From Pseudomonas azotoformans (GTDB taxonomy: Bacteria; Pseudomonadota; Gammaproteobacteria; Pseudomonadales; Pseudomonadaceae): a stretch of 64,000 nt of DNA. Below the pieces are notes generated by a model. The model had not been told where the DNA came from. It did not search any database and saw only the letters and a program-made list of their open reading frames with translations. Made by a program: the position numbers and the translations under genes. Below, piece by piece: positions 24,069 through 32,725 of the stretch (within the stretch, counting starts at the first letter, position 1; each line of letters opens with the position of its first letter). The stretch spans positions 5,146,001-5,210,000 of the forward strand of contig NZ_CP014546.1 in assembly GCF_001579805.1 (NCBI RefSeq), written 5' to 3'.

Positions 24069-24989
24069 ATGTCCACTCCCCTGCTTGTCGAACGCGCCGG
24101 CATCGTGCGCGGCTTCAATCGCTTCTACACCCACCAGATCGGCGTGCTGCAGGAACACCTGCTGCAAAGCGACTATTCGCTCACCGAAATCCGCGTGATG
24201 TACGAGTTGTCTACCCGTGGTGATCTCACCAGCGCCGACCTGTGCCAGATGCTCAGCCTCGACGCGGGCTACCTGAGCCGATTGACCAGTGGTTTCGAAA
24301 AGAAGGGCCTGATCCAGAAAGTCCGCTCCGCCACCGACGCCCGCGCGGTGCAACTACACCTCACCGACCATGGCCGTGCAGTGCTGGCGCCCCTGGAACA
24401 GCAGACCCAAAGCGAAGTCATCGCCCTGCTCGACAGCCTGCCGGAACCCCAACAGCGGCAACTCACCGACGCCATGAAACGCATCCAGGCCCTGCTGCAA
24501 GGCACGGCGCCCAGCTATCTGCTGCGCGACCCACAGCCGGGCGACATGGGTGTGGTGGTGCAACAACAAACCGCGTTGTATGCCCGTGAGTATGGCTGGA
24601 ACTGGGAGTTCGAAGCGCTGGTGGCGGAGACGGTCGCCAAGTACTTGAGAGCGTTTGATCCAACCTGCGAGCGTTGCTGGATCGCAGAAAAGGACGGCGA
24701 CGTGGTGGGCTCGGTGTTCGTGATCCGCCACGGCGACACCACGGCCCAGCTGCGCATGCTCTACGTGGACGCCAGTGCGCGCGGCATGGGCATCGGCCAA
24801 CGGCTGGTGGATGAGTGCGTACGTTTTGCCCGGCAGGTCGGCTACCAACGCATGCAGCTGTGGACAGTGGACATCCTCAGCGATGCGCGCAGGCTTTATC
24901 AGAAAGCCGGGTTCGAGTTGATCGAGGAAGAAACGATAGACAGCTTTGGCAAATCCCTGGTCAGCCAGACCTGGGCGCTCACGCTGTGA
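24069..24989 (+). CDS. MarR-GNAT fusion: winged-helix regulator with acetyltransferase domain
   Basis: A 306-residue two-domain protein. Residues 1-145 form a MarR winged helix (LTSADLCQMLSLDAGYLSRL, then the wing RSATDARAVQLHLTDHG). Residues 155-306 form a GNAT domain with motif A LRMLYVDASARGMGIGQRLV and ARRLYQKAGFELIEEE. Such fusions are known in many bacteria, and the combination suggests acetyl-CoA-linked gene control or modification of a signal molecule. It stands alone behind a promoter enclosed by a large perfect dyad. Confidence 0.9.
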   Translation: MSTPLLVERAGIVRGFNRFYTHQIGVLQEHLLQSDYSLTEIRVMYELSTRGDLTSADLCQMLSLDAGYLSRLTSGFEKKGLIQKVRSATDARAVQLHLTDHGRAVLAPLEQQTQSEVIALLDSLPEPQQRQLTDAMKRIQALLQGTAPSYLLRDPQPGDMGVVVQQQTALYAREYGWNWEFEALVAETVAKYLRAFDPTCERCWIAEKDGDVVGSVFVIRHGDTTAQLRMLYVDASARGMGIGQRLVDECVRFARQVGYQRMQLWTVDILSDARRLYQKAGFELIEEETIDSFGKSLVSQTWALTL

Positions 24990-24993
24990 AGCG

Positions 24994-25018
24994 GTCCCGC
25001 GCCGTTGCGGCGCGGGAC
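24994..25018. terminator. Bidirectional hairpin between convergent genes
   Basis: GTCCCGCGCCG-TTG-CGGCGCGGGAC has an 11-bp perfect stem, located between the stops of the MarR-GNAT gene (24989) and the MFS gene (25027). A U-tract is lacking, so termination strength is uncertain. Confidence 0.6.
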
Positions 25019-25026
25019 GTTGGACC

Positions 25027-26430
25027 TTACAGGTCGGTGATTTCCTTGTGACGCGGCACCAGCGTCTTCATCACACTCCAGGCCACCAGGTAGGCCAGCG
25101 CGCAGATGGCGAACATGATCATGTAGCCGGTGTGGATGTCGCCGACGGACTTGTAGTAGTCGAACACCCAGCCGCCGATCTTGGTCATGACCACGCCACC
25201 CAGGCCGCCGGCCATGCCGCCGATACCGACCACCGAGGCCACGGTTTTCTGCGGGAACATGTCCGACACGGTGGTGAAGATGTTGCATGACCACGCCTGG
25301 TGCGCCGAGGCGCCCACGCCGATCAGCAATACCGGCACCCAGAAGCTGATATAGCCCAATGGCTGCGCCAGCAACACCACCAGCGGGAACAGCGCGATCA
25401 CCAGCATCGCTTTCATGCGGCCATCGTAGGGCGCATCGCCGCGTGCCATGAAGTAGCTGGGGAACCAGCCGCCGCCGATACTGCCAACCATAGTCATGCT
25501 GTACAGCACCGCCAGCGGCATGACGATATCGGCGCCTTTCATGCCGTATTGCGCCGACAGGTAGGTGGGCAGCCAGAACAGGAAGAACCACCACACACCG
25601 TCAGTCATGAACTTGCCAAAGGCAAACGCCCAGGTCTGGCGATACGTGAGCAGCTTGAACCACGAAACTTTTTTCTCCACGGCGCCGGCCGGTGCCGGGG
25701 TGAAGGGCTGCACGGTCTGGTCGCTGCGGATATACGCCAGTTCTTCAGGCGACAGGCGTTTTTGCTCATCCGGTTTCTTATAGAGCGCGATCCACACCGC
25801 CACCCACACGAAACCCAACCCGCCAATCACGATAAACGCCGCTTCCCACCCCCACAAACCGGCAATCAACGGCACGCAGATCGGTGCCAGGATTGCACCG
25901 ACGTTGGCGCCGGAGTTGAAGATACCGGTGGCCAGCGAGCGCTCTTTCTTCGGGAAGTACTCGGCGGTGGCCTTGATCGCAATCGGGAAGTTACCCGCCT
26001 CGCCAATCGCCAGTACCGCCCGCGACAGCATGAAGCCGGCAATCGACACCGGGATCACCGCCAGGCCAATCGCCCCGCTGATGGCCGCGATGCCCTCGCC
26101 CATCGGCACCGAGAACGCATGCATGATGGCGCCTGTGGACCAGATGCCAATCGCCACTACATAGGCCGCCTTGGTGCCGATCTTGTCGACAAAGCGCCCG
26201 GCAAACAACATGGAGATCGCGTAGACGAACTGGAACACCGCCGCAATGTTCGCGTAGTCGGTGTTGCTCCAGCCAAATTGCGTAGACAGCTGCGGCGCCA
26301 GCAAGCTGAGCACCTGGCGATCAAGGTAGTTGACGGTGGTCGCGAAAAACAGCATCGCGCAGATGGTCCAACGATAGTTGCCTACCGCTTGGCCAACGCG
26401 GTGTGCGTTGATGGGCTCGTTCAAGTTCAT
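25027..26430 (-). CDS. MFS transporter of the anion:cation symporter (hexuronate/glucarate) type
   Basis: A 467-residue inner-membrane carrier with about 12 helices. It has the ACS-family signature in helix 1 and its loop (ICAMLFFATTVNYLDRQVLS) and the loop motif AGRFVDKIGTKAAY. It would bring a sugar acid into the cell by proton symport; ExuT-like hexuronate is a reasonable guess, but no uronate catabolic genes are adjacent. ATG 26430 (MNLNEPINAHR) is taken. A dyad ACATATG-N6-CATATGT lies 30 bp upstream. Confidence 0.8.
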   Translation of the reverse strand: MNLNEPINAHRVGQAVGNYRWTICAMLFFATTVNYLDRQVLSLLAPQLSTQFGWSNTDYANIAAVFQFVYAISMLFAGRFVDKIGTKAAYVVAIGIWSTGAIMHAFSVPMGEGIAAISGAIGLAVIPVSIAGFMLSRAVLAIGEAGNFPIAIKATAEYFPKKERSLATGIFNSGANVGAILAPICVPLIAGLWGWEAAFIVIGGLGFVWVAVWIALYKKPDEQKRLSPEELAYIRSDQTVQPFTPAPAGAVEKKVSWFKLLTYRQTWAFAFGKFMTDGVWWFFLFWLPTYLSAQYGMKGADIVMPLAVLYSMTMVGSIGGGWFPSYFMARGDAPYDGRMKAMLVIALFPLVVLLAQPLGYISFWVPVLLIGVGASAHQAWSCNIFTTVSDMFPQKTVASVVGIGGMAGGLGGVVMTKIGGWVFDYYKSVGDIHTGYMIMFAICALAYLVAWSVMKTLVPRHKEITDL

Positions 26431-26459
26431 GGCATCACTTTTTATTTTTGTTAGGTAGG

Positions 26460-26479
26460 ACATATGTAACGTCATATGT
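26460..26479. promoter_or_regulatory. Dyad ACATATG-N6-CATATGT before the sugar-acid carrier
   Basis: Perfect 7-bp arms, each nearly palindromic, lie 30 bp upstream of the MFS start, followed by a TTGTACGAC element on the minus strand. A GntR-type operator is possible; the regulator is not in the window. Confidence 0.4.
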
Positions 26480-26573
26480 CGTCGTACAACTGTCACTTTT
26501 ATATCGGGACGCCAGAACGCTGTCAATCTGAAAGATTGCCGTTTATCGAGGTATTGCGCGGGTATGTGAAATG

Positions 26574-27104
26574 TCAGGCAAAAGGAGTTGTAGGATGACG
26601 GGCGCGTAGTATCAGGCTGGGTGCCTTACCCGGCACATCGTCAAGCGTACCGAAAGGCTGCATGCCGATTTTTTCCAGCACGCGGATGGATGCCGCGTGA
26701 TCCGGCCGTACCAACCCGAACACTTCGGGCAAGCCGAGTGTTTCGAAGGCCAGCGTTAATGCATCCCGGCCCAACTCGGTGGCGTAGCCCTGCCCCCAAG
26801 CTTCCACCGCAAACCGATATCCAAGATTTATGCGCCTGTCGGTCAGGTAGTCCATCGGCGCGATGCCACCAAAGCCGATGATGTGATCCGGCGCTTCGAC
26901 GCGTGCGATCGCCCACCAGCCGTAGCCTTGGGATGCCCACTGTGCAAGCCAGTGATCGAGCAGGCGTCGCGCAACCTCCAGGCTGGCCATCGGGCCGGCG
27001 GGGTTGAACAGATTGGTCTGCGGATCGCCGTAGATCGCGAACAATCGCTGCACGTCACTCGCGTGTGGTCGGCGGTAGGTCAAACGTGAGGCGACGGCGG
27101 ACAT
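26574..27104 (-). CDS. GNAT acetyltransferase (RimJ/RimL-like)
   Basis: A 176-residue enzyme of the Acetyltransf_3 group. It starts LTYRRPHASDVQRLFAIYGD (xRRPxxxDxxxxF), contains HIIGFGGIAPMDYL, motif A YRFAVEAWGQGYATELGRD and the C-terminal ASIRVLEKIGMQPFG, the usual RimJ/L/ribosomal-type sequence. The acceptor amine is unknown. It stands alone, with divergent proP 153 bp away. Confidence 0.85.
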   Translation of the reverse strand: MSAVASRLTYRRPHASDVQRLFAIYGDPQTNLFNPAGPMASLEVARRLLDHWLAQWASQGYGWWAIARVEAPDHIIGFGGIAPMDYLTDRRINLGYRFAVEAWGQGYATELGRDALTLAFETLGLPEVFGLVRPDHAASIRVLEKIGMQPFGTLDDVPGKAPSLILRARHPTTPFA

Positions 27105-27206
27105 GCGAATTACTCCCCTGTGAATCTGTAAAGTTCAAGCCATCTGCAAAAAAACACAAATAGTGGTGAATTATTTCATGTCCGCTTGTATCTGAACTGA
27201 CAGAGC

Positions 27207-27229
27207 GGTGCCATCGCAACGATGGCACC
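27207..27229 (+). promoter_or_regulatory. Perfect hairpin in the proP leader
   Basis: GGTGCCATCG-CAA-CGATGGCACC (10-bp stem, 3-nt loop) ends 28 bp before the proP ATG. It has no U-tract. It may stabilise the mRNA or bind a regulator; nothing more can be said. Confidence 0.4.
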
Positions 27230-27257
27230 TCCCCTGTTCTGCTTTAGAGTGTCCCGC

Positions 27258-28760
27258 ATGAAATTACGTAAGAAAAGCGTCAAGCCCATCGGATTGAAAG
27301 ACATCACCATCGTCGACGACACCAAGGTGCGCAAGGCAATCACCGCCGCCGCCCTGGGTAATGCCATGGAGTGGTTCGACTTTGGCGTCTACGGTTTTGT
27401 CGCCTATGTGCTCGGCAAGGTGTTCTTCCCCGACGCCTCGCCCAGCGTACAAATGATCGCTGCACTCGGTACGTTCTCGGTGCCATTCCTGATCCGTCCC
27501 CTGGGTGGCCTGTTCTTCGGCGCACTGGGCGATAAATACGGGCGGCAAAAGGTCCTCGCCGCCACCATCGTGATCATGTCCTTGAGCACCTTTGCCATCG
27601 GCCTGATCCCGTCCTATGCCTCTATTGGCATCTGGGCGCCGATTTTGCTGTTGCTGTGCAAAATGGCCCAGGGTTTCTCGGTGGGTGGCGAATACACCGG
27701 CGCGTCGATCTTCGTCGCCGAATACGCCCCGGACCGCAAGCGCGGCTTCCTCGGCAGTTGGCTGGACTTCGGTTCCATCGCCGGCTTCGTACTGGGTGCG
27801 GGCGTGGTGGTGCTGATCTCAAGCATTTTGGGCGAAGCCGACTTTGAGTCATGGGGCTGGCGCCTGCCGTTCTTCCTCGCCCTGCCCTTGGGCATTATCG
27901 GCCTGTACCTGCGTCATGCGTTGGAGGAAACCCCAGCCTTCCAGCAGCACATGGACAAAATGGAGCAAGGCGACCGCGAAGGCCTGACCCACGGCCCGAA
28001 AGTCTCGTTCAAGGAAGTGGCGACCAAGCACTGGCGCAGCCTGCTGACCTGCATCGGCATCGTGGCGGCGACCAACGTGACCTACTACATGCTGCTCACC
28101 TACATGCCGAGCTACCTGTCGCACAACCTGCACTACAAAGAAAACAGCGGCGTGCTGATCATCATCGCGATCATGGTCGGCATGCTGTTCGTGCAGCCGT
28201 TCATTGGTTTTATCAGCGATAAGATCGGCCGTAAGCCGTTCATCATCGCTGGCAGTATCGGCCTGCTGTTCCTGTCCATCCCGGCGTTCATGTTGATCAC
28301 CAGCGGCAAGATCGGCCTGATCTTCGCGGGCTTGCTGATCCTCGCCGTGATCCTCAATTTCTTCATCGGCGTGATGGCTTCGACATTGCCCGCCATGTTC
28401 CCGACGCACCTGCGCTACAGCGCGTTGGCCAGTGCGTTCAACGTGTCGGTGCTGATCGCCGGCGTAACCCCGACCGCCGTGGCCTGGCTGGTAGAAAGCA
28501 CCAACGACCTGTACATGCCCGCCTACTACCTGATGGTGTTTGCCGTGGTCGGCCTGATCACCGGCCTGACTATGAAGGAAACCGCCAACAAGCCACTGCG
28601 CGGCGCAGCGCCGGCCGCTTCGGACATGGAAGAAGCCAAGGAATTGCTGCAGGAACACCACGACAATATCGAGCAGAAGATCGAAGACATCGATGCCGAA
28701 ATTGCCGAACTGGAAGCCAAGCGCAAAAACCTGGTCGAGCAGCATCCCCGTATCAACTAA
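27258..28760 (+). CDS. proP: Osmosensory proline/betaine:H+ symporter ProP
   Basis: A 500-residue MFS protein, the same length as E. coli ProP. The start region has AALGNAMEWFDFGVYGFVAY, and the MHS-family loop is GGLFFGALGDKYGRQKVL. The C-terminal tail (about residues 450-500) is a charged heptad region (EEAKELLQEHHDNIEQKIED) that fits the antiparallel coiled coil modulating osmotic activation in ProP. It imports proline, glycine betaine and ectoine-like solutes under high osmolarity. ATG 27258 (MKLRKKSVKP) is preferred over the upstream frame. Confidence 0.9.
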   Translation: MKLRKKSVKPIGLKDITIVDDTKVRKAITAAALGNAMEWFDFGVYGFVAYVLGKVFFPDASPSVQMIAALGTFSVPFLIRPLGGLFFGALGDKYGRQKVLAATIVIMSLSTFAIGLIPSYASIGIWAPILLLLCKMAQGFSVGGEYTGASIFVAEYAPDRKRGFLGSWLDFGSIAGFVLGAGVVVLISSILGEADFESWGWRLPFFLALPLGIIGLYLRHALEETPAFQQHMDKMEQGDREGLTHGPKVSFKEVATKHWRSLLTCIGIVAATNVTYYMLLTYMPSYLSHNLHYKENSGVLIIIAIMVGMLFVQPFIGFISDKIGRKPFIIAGSIGLLFLSIPAFMLITSGKIGLIFAGLLILAVILNFFIGVMASTLPAMFPTHLRYSALASAFNVSVLIAGVTPTAVAWLVESTNDLYMPAYYLMVFAVVGLITGLTMKETANKPLRGAAPAASDMEEAKELLQEHHDNIEQKIEDIDAEIAELEAKRKNLVEQHPRIN

Positions 28761-28771
28761 GCCCTGACCCT

Positions 28772-28795
28772 GCGTGGCGGCCGAGGCCGCCACGC
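28772..28795. terminator. Hairpin after proP
   Basis: GCGTGGCGGCC and GGCCGCCACGC (11 bp, minimal loop) follow the proP stop by 12 bp. There is no T-run. It lies before the GAF gene on the same strand and may separate their expression. Confidence 0.5.
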
Positions 28796-28812
28796 CATAG
28801 GAGTGTTCACGT

Positions 28813-29325
28813 ATGGTTCCAAGCGTTACCGCAGCCTCGTTACTCAGCGCAGATGAACGCGCCGCCATCGCCGAAATCGAAGCCACCACCAGCATCCTGC
28901 ACCTGATCACGCGACTGACCGGGATGCGCTTCGCCGGTATCGCCAAGTTCACCGACCTGGAATGGGTGGTGTGCTCGGTTTACGACCCGCTGCAAATGGG
29001 CATCAACGTCCACGATGTACTCGACCTGGAAACCACGCTGTGCAGCGAGTTCTGCATCAATCCCCAGGCGCTCTTCATCCCCGAGATCAGCAAGAGCGGC
29101 CGTTTTGCCACGCGCCCGGTGGTCAAGCAATACGAGATCGAAAGCTACGCCGGTGCGCCAATCTTCCTGCCCGACGGCCGTTTGTACGGTGCGCTGTGCG
29201 CGCTGGACTCGCGCGCCATGCTGTTTGACGACCCCAACCTGCCGGAAACCCTCAGCCTGTTCGCACGGCTGATCGGCTGTATTTTCTACGCCAACCTGAC
29301 ACCCACGATCAGTAGCCCTACCTGA
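28813..29325 (+). CDS. Stand-alone GAF-domain protein
   Basis: A 170-residue soluble protein consisting of a single GAF domain (about residues 28-160): ILHLITRLTGMRFAGIAKF, EISKSGRFATRPVV, ESYAGAPIFLPDGRLYGALC. There is no output domain. GAF domains bind cyclic nucleotides, haem or small molecules. The Cys pattern is not that of free-methionine-sulfoxide reductase, so that function is not claimed. The ribosome site is AGGAG. The 3' end overlaps the convergent AraC gene by 8 bp. Confidence 0.8.
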   Translation: MVPSVTAASLLSADERAAIAEIEATTSILHLITRLTGMRFAGIAKFTDLEWVVCSVYDPLQMGINVHDVLDLETTLCSEFCINPQALFIPEISKSGRFATRPVVKQYEIESYAGAPIFLPDGRLYGALCALDSRAMLFDDPNLPETLSLFARLIGCIFYANLTPTISSPT

Positions 29326-30091
29326 AGAAATGACTCGGCGTCTTGCCGAACTGTTTCTTGAACATGCTGGTAAAGGCGCTCGGGCTTTCATAGCCCAGCT
29401 CCAGGGCGATATCGATCACCTTCTCCCCCACCGCAATCCTCTCCAAGGCCAGCAGCAGCCGCGCCTGCTGACGCCACTGGCCGAAGGTCATGCCGGTTTC
29501 CTTGCGGAACAGGCGCTGGATGGTTTTCTGGTCCAGGTTCAAACGCTCGCTCCAGTGGGCGACCGTGGAGGCGTCGCCGGGCTCTTCCTGCAACGCGAGG
29601 CAGATGCGCTGCAAGCGCGGGTCGGAAGGTTGCGGCAAGGACAATGGCAGGGCCGGTAGGATGGCCAGTTCGTCGAGGATCAGGTGCATGATCCGCGCAT
29701 CCCGTGAATCCTCGGCATACGGCGGTTTCAAGCTCACCGACGCCTTGATCAGCTCGCTCAGCAGCGGCGAGATACTCACCGTTTTCGGTTCGCCTGGCAT
29801 GTTCGGGAAGCGATCCGGGCGCACAAACACGCTGCGCATCTTCAACGTACCCACGCACCGCAGGGAATGCACCTGCCCGGCAGGCATCCAGATCCCGCGA
29901 TTGGGCGGCACCGTCCATTGGTTGAGCGCCGAGTACACCACCATCACGCCTTCGATGGCGTAGAGCAGTTGGTGCTTTTCGTGGCTGTGGTCGGGGATCA
30001 CCCAGTTTTCCGGGTAATCCGTGGCGGAACTGATGACCGCCCAGGCACCTTCGTTGATTTCCTGGAGGAATTCGTTCAGTGGTTTGATCAT
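29318..30091 (-). CDS. AraC-family regulator with N-terminal cupin
   Basis: A 257-residue regulator. The N-terminal cupin has WVIPDHSHEKHQLLYAIEGVM and WTVPPNRGIWMPAGQVHSLR (AraC_binding). The C-terminal domain has two helix-turn-helix motifs, STVAHWSERLNLDQKTIQRL and VIDIALELGYESPSAFTSMF, then FGKTPSHFFR. It is divergent from the Fsr-like exporter with a 146-bp spacer and so probably controls it in response to its substrate, the common arrangement for this AraC subgroup. Confidence 0.9.
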   Translation of the reverse strand: MIKPLNEFLQEINEGAWAVISSATDYPENWVIPDHSHEKHQLLYAIEGVMVVYSALNQWTVPPNRGIWMPAGQVHSLRCVGTLKMRSVFVRPDRFPNMPGEPKTVSISPLLSELIKASVSLKPPYAEDSRDARIMHLILDELAILPALPLSLPQPSDPRLQRICLALQEEPGDASTVAHWSERLNLDQKTIQRLFRKETGMTFGQWRQQARLLLALERIAVGEKVIDIALELGYESPSAFTSMFKKQFGKTPSHFFR

Positions 30092-30237
30092 TTCGCCCTT
30101 TTTGCAATAGTTGCCGCCCGAATTACGCGAGACAGGCATTCCCGACGAATCTAGCATGAACGCCGAATCATTTTGTAATGGATGGCGACCTTAAGAAGTT
30201 GCCGCCTCTGATTAGCTGCCTTGTATGGAATGCCTGC

Positions 30238-31449
30238 ATGTCGACCCTCACCGCGTCACCCGCCGCTGCAACCACCACACCCCAAGCCAGCCCTTTGGTC
30301 ATGCGCGTCCTCGGCGCCTGCGCCCTGGCGCATTTGATCAATGACCTGATCCAGGCCGTGCTGCCGTCGATCTATCCGATGCTCAAGGCCAACTACGGCC
30401 TGTCGTTCACCCAGGTGGGCCTGATCACCCTGACCTTCCAGCTGACCGCATCCCTGCTGCAGCCGTGGATCGGCTATCACACCGACCGCCATCCCAAGCC
30501 GTGGCTGCTGCCAGCGGGCATGGTCTGCACCTTGATCGGCATTCTGATGCTGGCGTTTGTCGGCACCTTCCCGGCGATTCTGCTGGCGGCAGGCCTGGTG
30601 GGCGTCGGCTCGTCGACCTTCCACCCGGAAACCTCCCGCGTCGCGCGCCTGGCTTCGGGCGGCCGCTACGGCCTGGCTCAATCGACCTTCCAGGTCGGTG
30701 GCAACACCGGCAGCGCTTTCGGCCCCTTGCTGGCGGCCGCGATCATCATTCCCTACGGTCAGAGCCATATCGCCTGGTTTGGGCTGTTTGCCGTGTTCGC
30801 CATCTTGGTGCTCTACGGTCTGAGCCGCTGGTATCGCCATCACCTCAACCTGTTCAAGCTCAAGCAAGGCGGCAAAGCCACCCACGGTTTGTCCAAAGGC
30901 CGCGTGACTTTTGCCTTGGTGGTGCTGGCCGTGCTGGTGTTCTCCAAATACTGGTACATGACCAGCCTGACCAGCTACTTCACGTTCTACCTGATCGAAA
31001 AATTCCAGCTGTCGGTTGCAAGCTCGCAGATGTACCTGTTCCTGTTCCTCGGCGCCGTGGCCGTGGGCACCTTCGCGGGGGGCCCGATCGGCGACAAGAT
31101 CGGGCGCAAGAAAGTCATCTGGTTCTCCATCCTGGGTGCCGCGCCGTTCACCCTGGCCCTGCCCTACGTCGACCTGTTCTGGACGGCAGTGTTGAGCGTG
31201 GTGATCGGGTTCATCATCGCGTCGGCCTTCTCGGCCATCGTGGTGTACGCCCAGGAATTGGTGCCGGGAAACGTGGGCATGATCGCCGGGATCTTCTTCG
31301 GCCTGATGTTCGGGTTCAGCGGGATTGGCGCAGCGTTGCTCGGTTTGCTCGCGGATACCCACGGTATCGAGTACGTCTATAAGCTGTGTTCGTTCCTGCC
31401 ATTGGTGGGTATCCTGACGATCTTGCTGCCCTCGACCAAGGGCGCCTGA
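30238..31449 (+). CDS. Fsr-like MFS exporter (fosmidomycin resistance type)
   Basis: A 403-residue, 12-helix inner-membrane exporter. The start of the membrane part (CALAHLINDLIQAVLPSIYPML) and the loop GYHTDRHPKPWLLP are typical of the Fsr branch, as are SSTFHPETSRVARLASGGRYG and GGPIGDKIGRKKVIW. It would expel fosmidomycin-like or other toxic compounds by proton antiport. ATG 30238 (MSTLTASPAA) is used; the longer frame adds a non-conserved lead. Likely AraC-controlled. Confidence 0.85.
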   Translation: MSTLTASPAAATTTPQASPLVMRVLGACALAHLINDLIQAVLPSIYPMLKANYGLSFTQVGLITLTFQLTASLLQPWIGYHTDRHPKPWLLPAGMVCTLIGILMLAFVGTFPAILLAAGLVGVGSSTFHPETSRVARLASGGRYGLAQSTFQVGGNTGSAFGPLLAAAIIIPYGQSHIAWFGLFAVFAILVLYGLSRWYRHHLNLFKLKQGGKATHGLSKGRVTFALVVLAVLVFSKYWYMTSLTSYFTFYLIEKFQLSVASSQMYLFLFLGAVAVGTFAGGPIGDKIGRKKVIWFSILGAAPFTLALPYVDLFWTAVLSVVIGFIIASAFSAIVVYAQELVPGNVGMIAGIFFGLMFGFSGIGAALLGLLADTHGIEYVYKLCSFLPLVGILTILLPSTKGA

Positions 31450-31558
31450 CCTGCCGATCATCGCCTGGCCGTGTGCCATCACGATGAATGCTCTGAAAAA
31501 CCTGCGTGTGCGCTTACAATCCCGGTTCTAAACGCACACCAGGCAGACCCGGCAAGAA

Positions 31559-32725
31559 ATGACGCTCGACCCTCCTACGATTTTGGCACTCACCGTTGCC
31601 CTGGCAGCCGCTGCCGCCCTGTACCTGGCCGTTGAATGGCGCAGCGTGCGCGAACCTTCGCTGCTGTGCTGGAGCGCCGGTTTCGCCACCATCACCGTCG
31701 GTTCCACCCTGGCCCTGCTGCGCCTTAATGGTTACCTGACGATTGGCATCTGGTTCGCCAACGGCTTGCTGGTCACCGCGCACTTCCTGTTTTTGCTGGG
31801 CGTGGCGCGGTTCACCCAAACGCGGCTGTCGCTGCTGTGGCTGCTGATGCTGGTGGTCTGGCTGGGCATGCTGATGCTGCCGGCCGACCCTTCCTGGTCC
31901 AAAGCCATGCTGGCGGTGCAGTCGCTGCTGGTGGCGTTGCCGACCCTGCGCGCCAGCTTTTTGCTGCGGCCCCACGGCAAATCCCTGAGCATCGGCGCGG
32001 TGCAGTTGCGTTATGTGCTGCTGATCCATGGCGCGTTCTATGTGGCCAAGGCGCTGTCGGTGCTGATCCCTGGCACCTTGATCGACCTTGCCGCGTTCAA
32101 GGGCGAGATCATCCAGATTTCCCTGGTGGAAGGCGCCATGGCGATCATGCTGATCGCACTGTCGATGACCGGCTCCGAACGCTACCGCCGCGAACAACAG
32201 ATCGCCCGCCTCGCTGCCCGCGACCCACTGACAGCCCTGTACAACCGCCGCGCCCTCGACCTGCGCGCACCGCGCCTGCTGGCCCAGGTCTCGCCGGCGC
32301 AACCCGGCGCTTTACTGCTGATCGACATCGACAACTTCAAGTCGGTCAACGACCTCTACGGCCACACCGCCGGCGACCGTTTGCTGATCGCCTTGAGCGA
32401 GATGATTCGTAGTGTGGTGCCCCAAGGCGCGCTGGCCGCACGCCTGGGCGGGGATGAATTCGTGATCCTGCTGAACCCGGCGTCCACCGAGCAGATCGTT
32501 GAACTGGGCAGCAGCCTGCGCGACCAGTTCCATCAACTGGCCTCTCAGACTTTCATCACCCCGGCGCCGGTGACCCTGAGCATCGGCGCCAACCTGTTCG
32601 ACCAGCCGCCACCAAGCCTCACAGCGTTGATCGAGCAAGGCGATACCACGCTGTATGAAACCAAGCGTGGCGGGCGCGACAGTATTCGCCTGGTCGACCG
32701 GACCGGCGCCAGTTCCTACGGCTAA
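31559..32725 (+). CDS. Membrane diguanylate cyclase (GGDEF)
   Basis: A 388-residue protein with six or seven N-terminal helices (residues 5-205) and a C-terminal GGDEF domain. The active site is RLGGDEFVIL, with DIDNFKSVNDLYGHTAGD as the metal and substrate loop and YETKRGGRDS at the end, so it should make c-di-GMP. The inhibitory RxxD site usually found five residues before GGDEF is absent (PQGALAARLGGDEF), suggesting no product feedback at that site. It stands alone. Its stop is within 4 bp of the convergent dehydrogenase stop. Confidence 0.9.
   Translation: MTLDPPTILALTVALAAAAALYLAVEWRSVREPSLLCWSAGFATITVGSTLALLRLNGYLTIGIWFANGLLVTAHFLFLLGVARFTQTRLSLLWLLMLVVWLGMLMLPADPSWSKAMLAVQSLLVALPTLRASFLLRPHGKSLSIGAVQLRYVLLIHGAFYVAKALSVLIPGTLIDLAAFKGEIIQISLVEGAMAIMLIALSMTGSERYRREQQIARLAARDPLTALYNRRALDLRAPRLLAQVSPAQPGALLLIDIDNFKSVNDLYGHTAGDRLLIALSEMIRSVVPQGALAARLGGDEFVILLNPASTEQIVELGSSLRDQFHQLASQTFITPAPVTLSIGANLFDQPPPSLTALIEQGDTTLYETKRGGRDSIRLVDRTGASSYG

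Noticed and set aside
28813..29325. GAF protein as free methionine-(R)-sulfoxide reductase
   Set aside because: The cysteines present (in WVVCSVY and LCSEFC) do not follow the spacing of the fRMsr catalytic cysteines, and the sequence around them differs.
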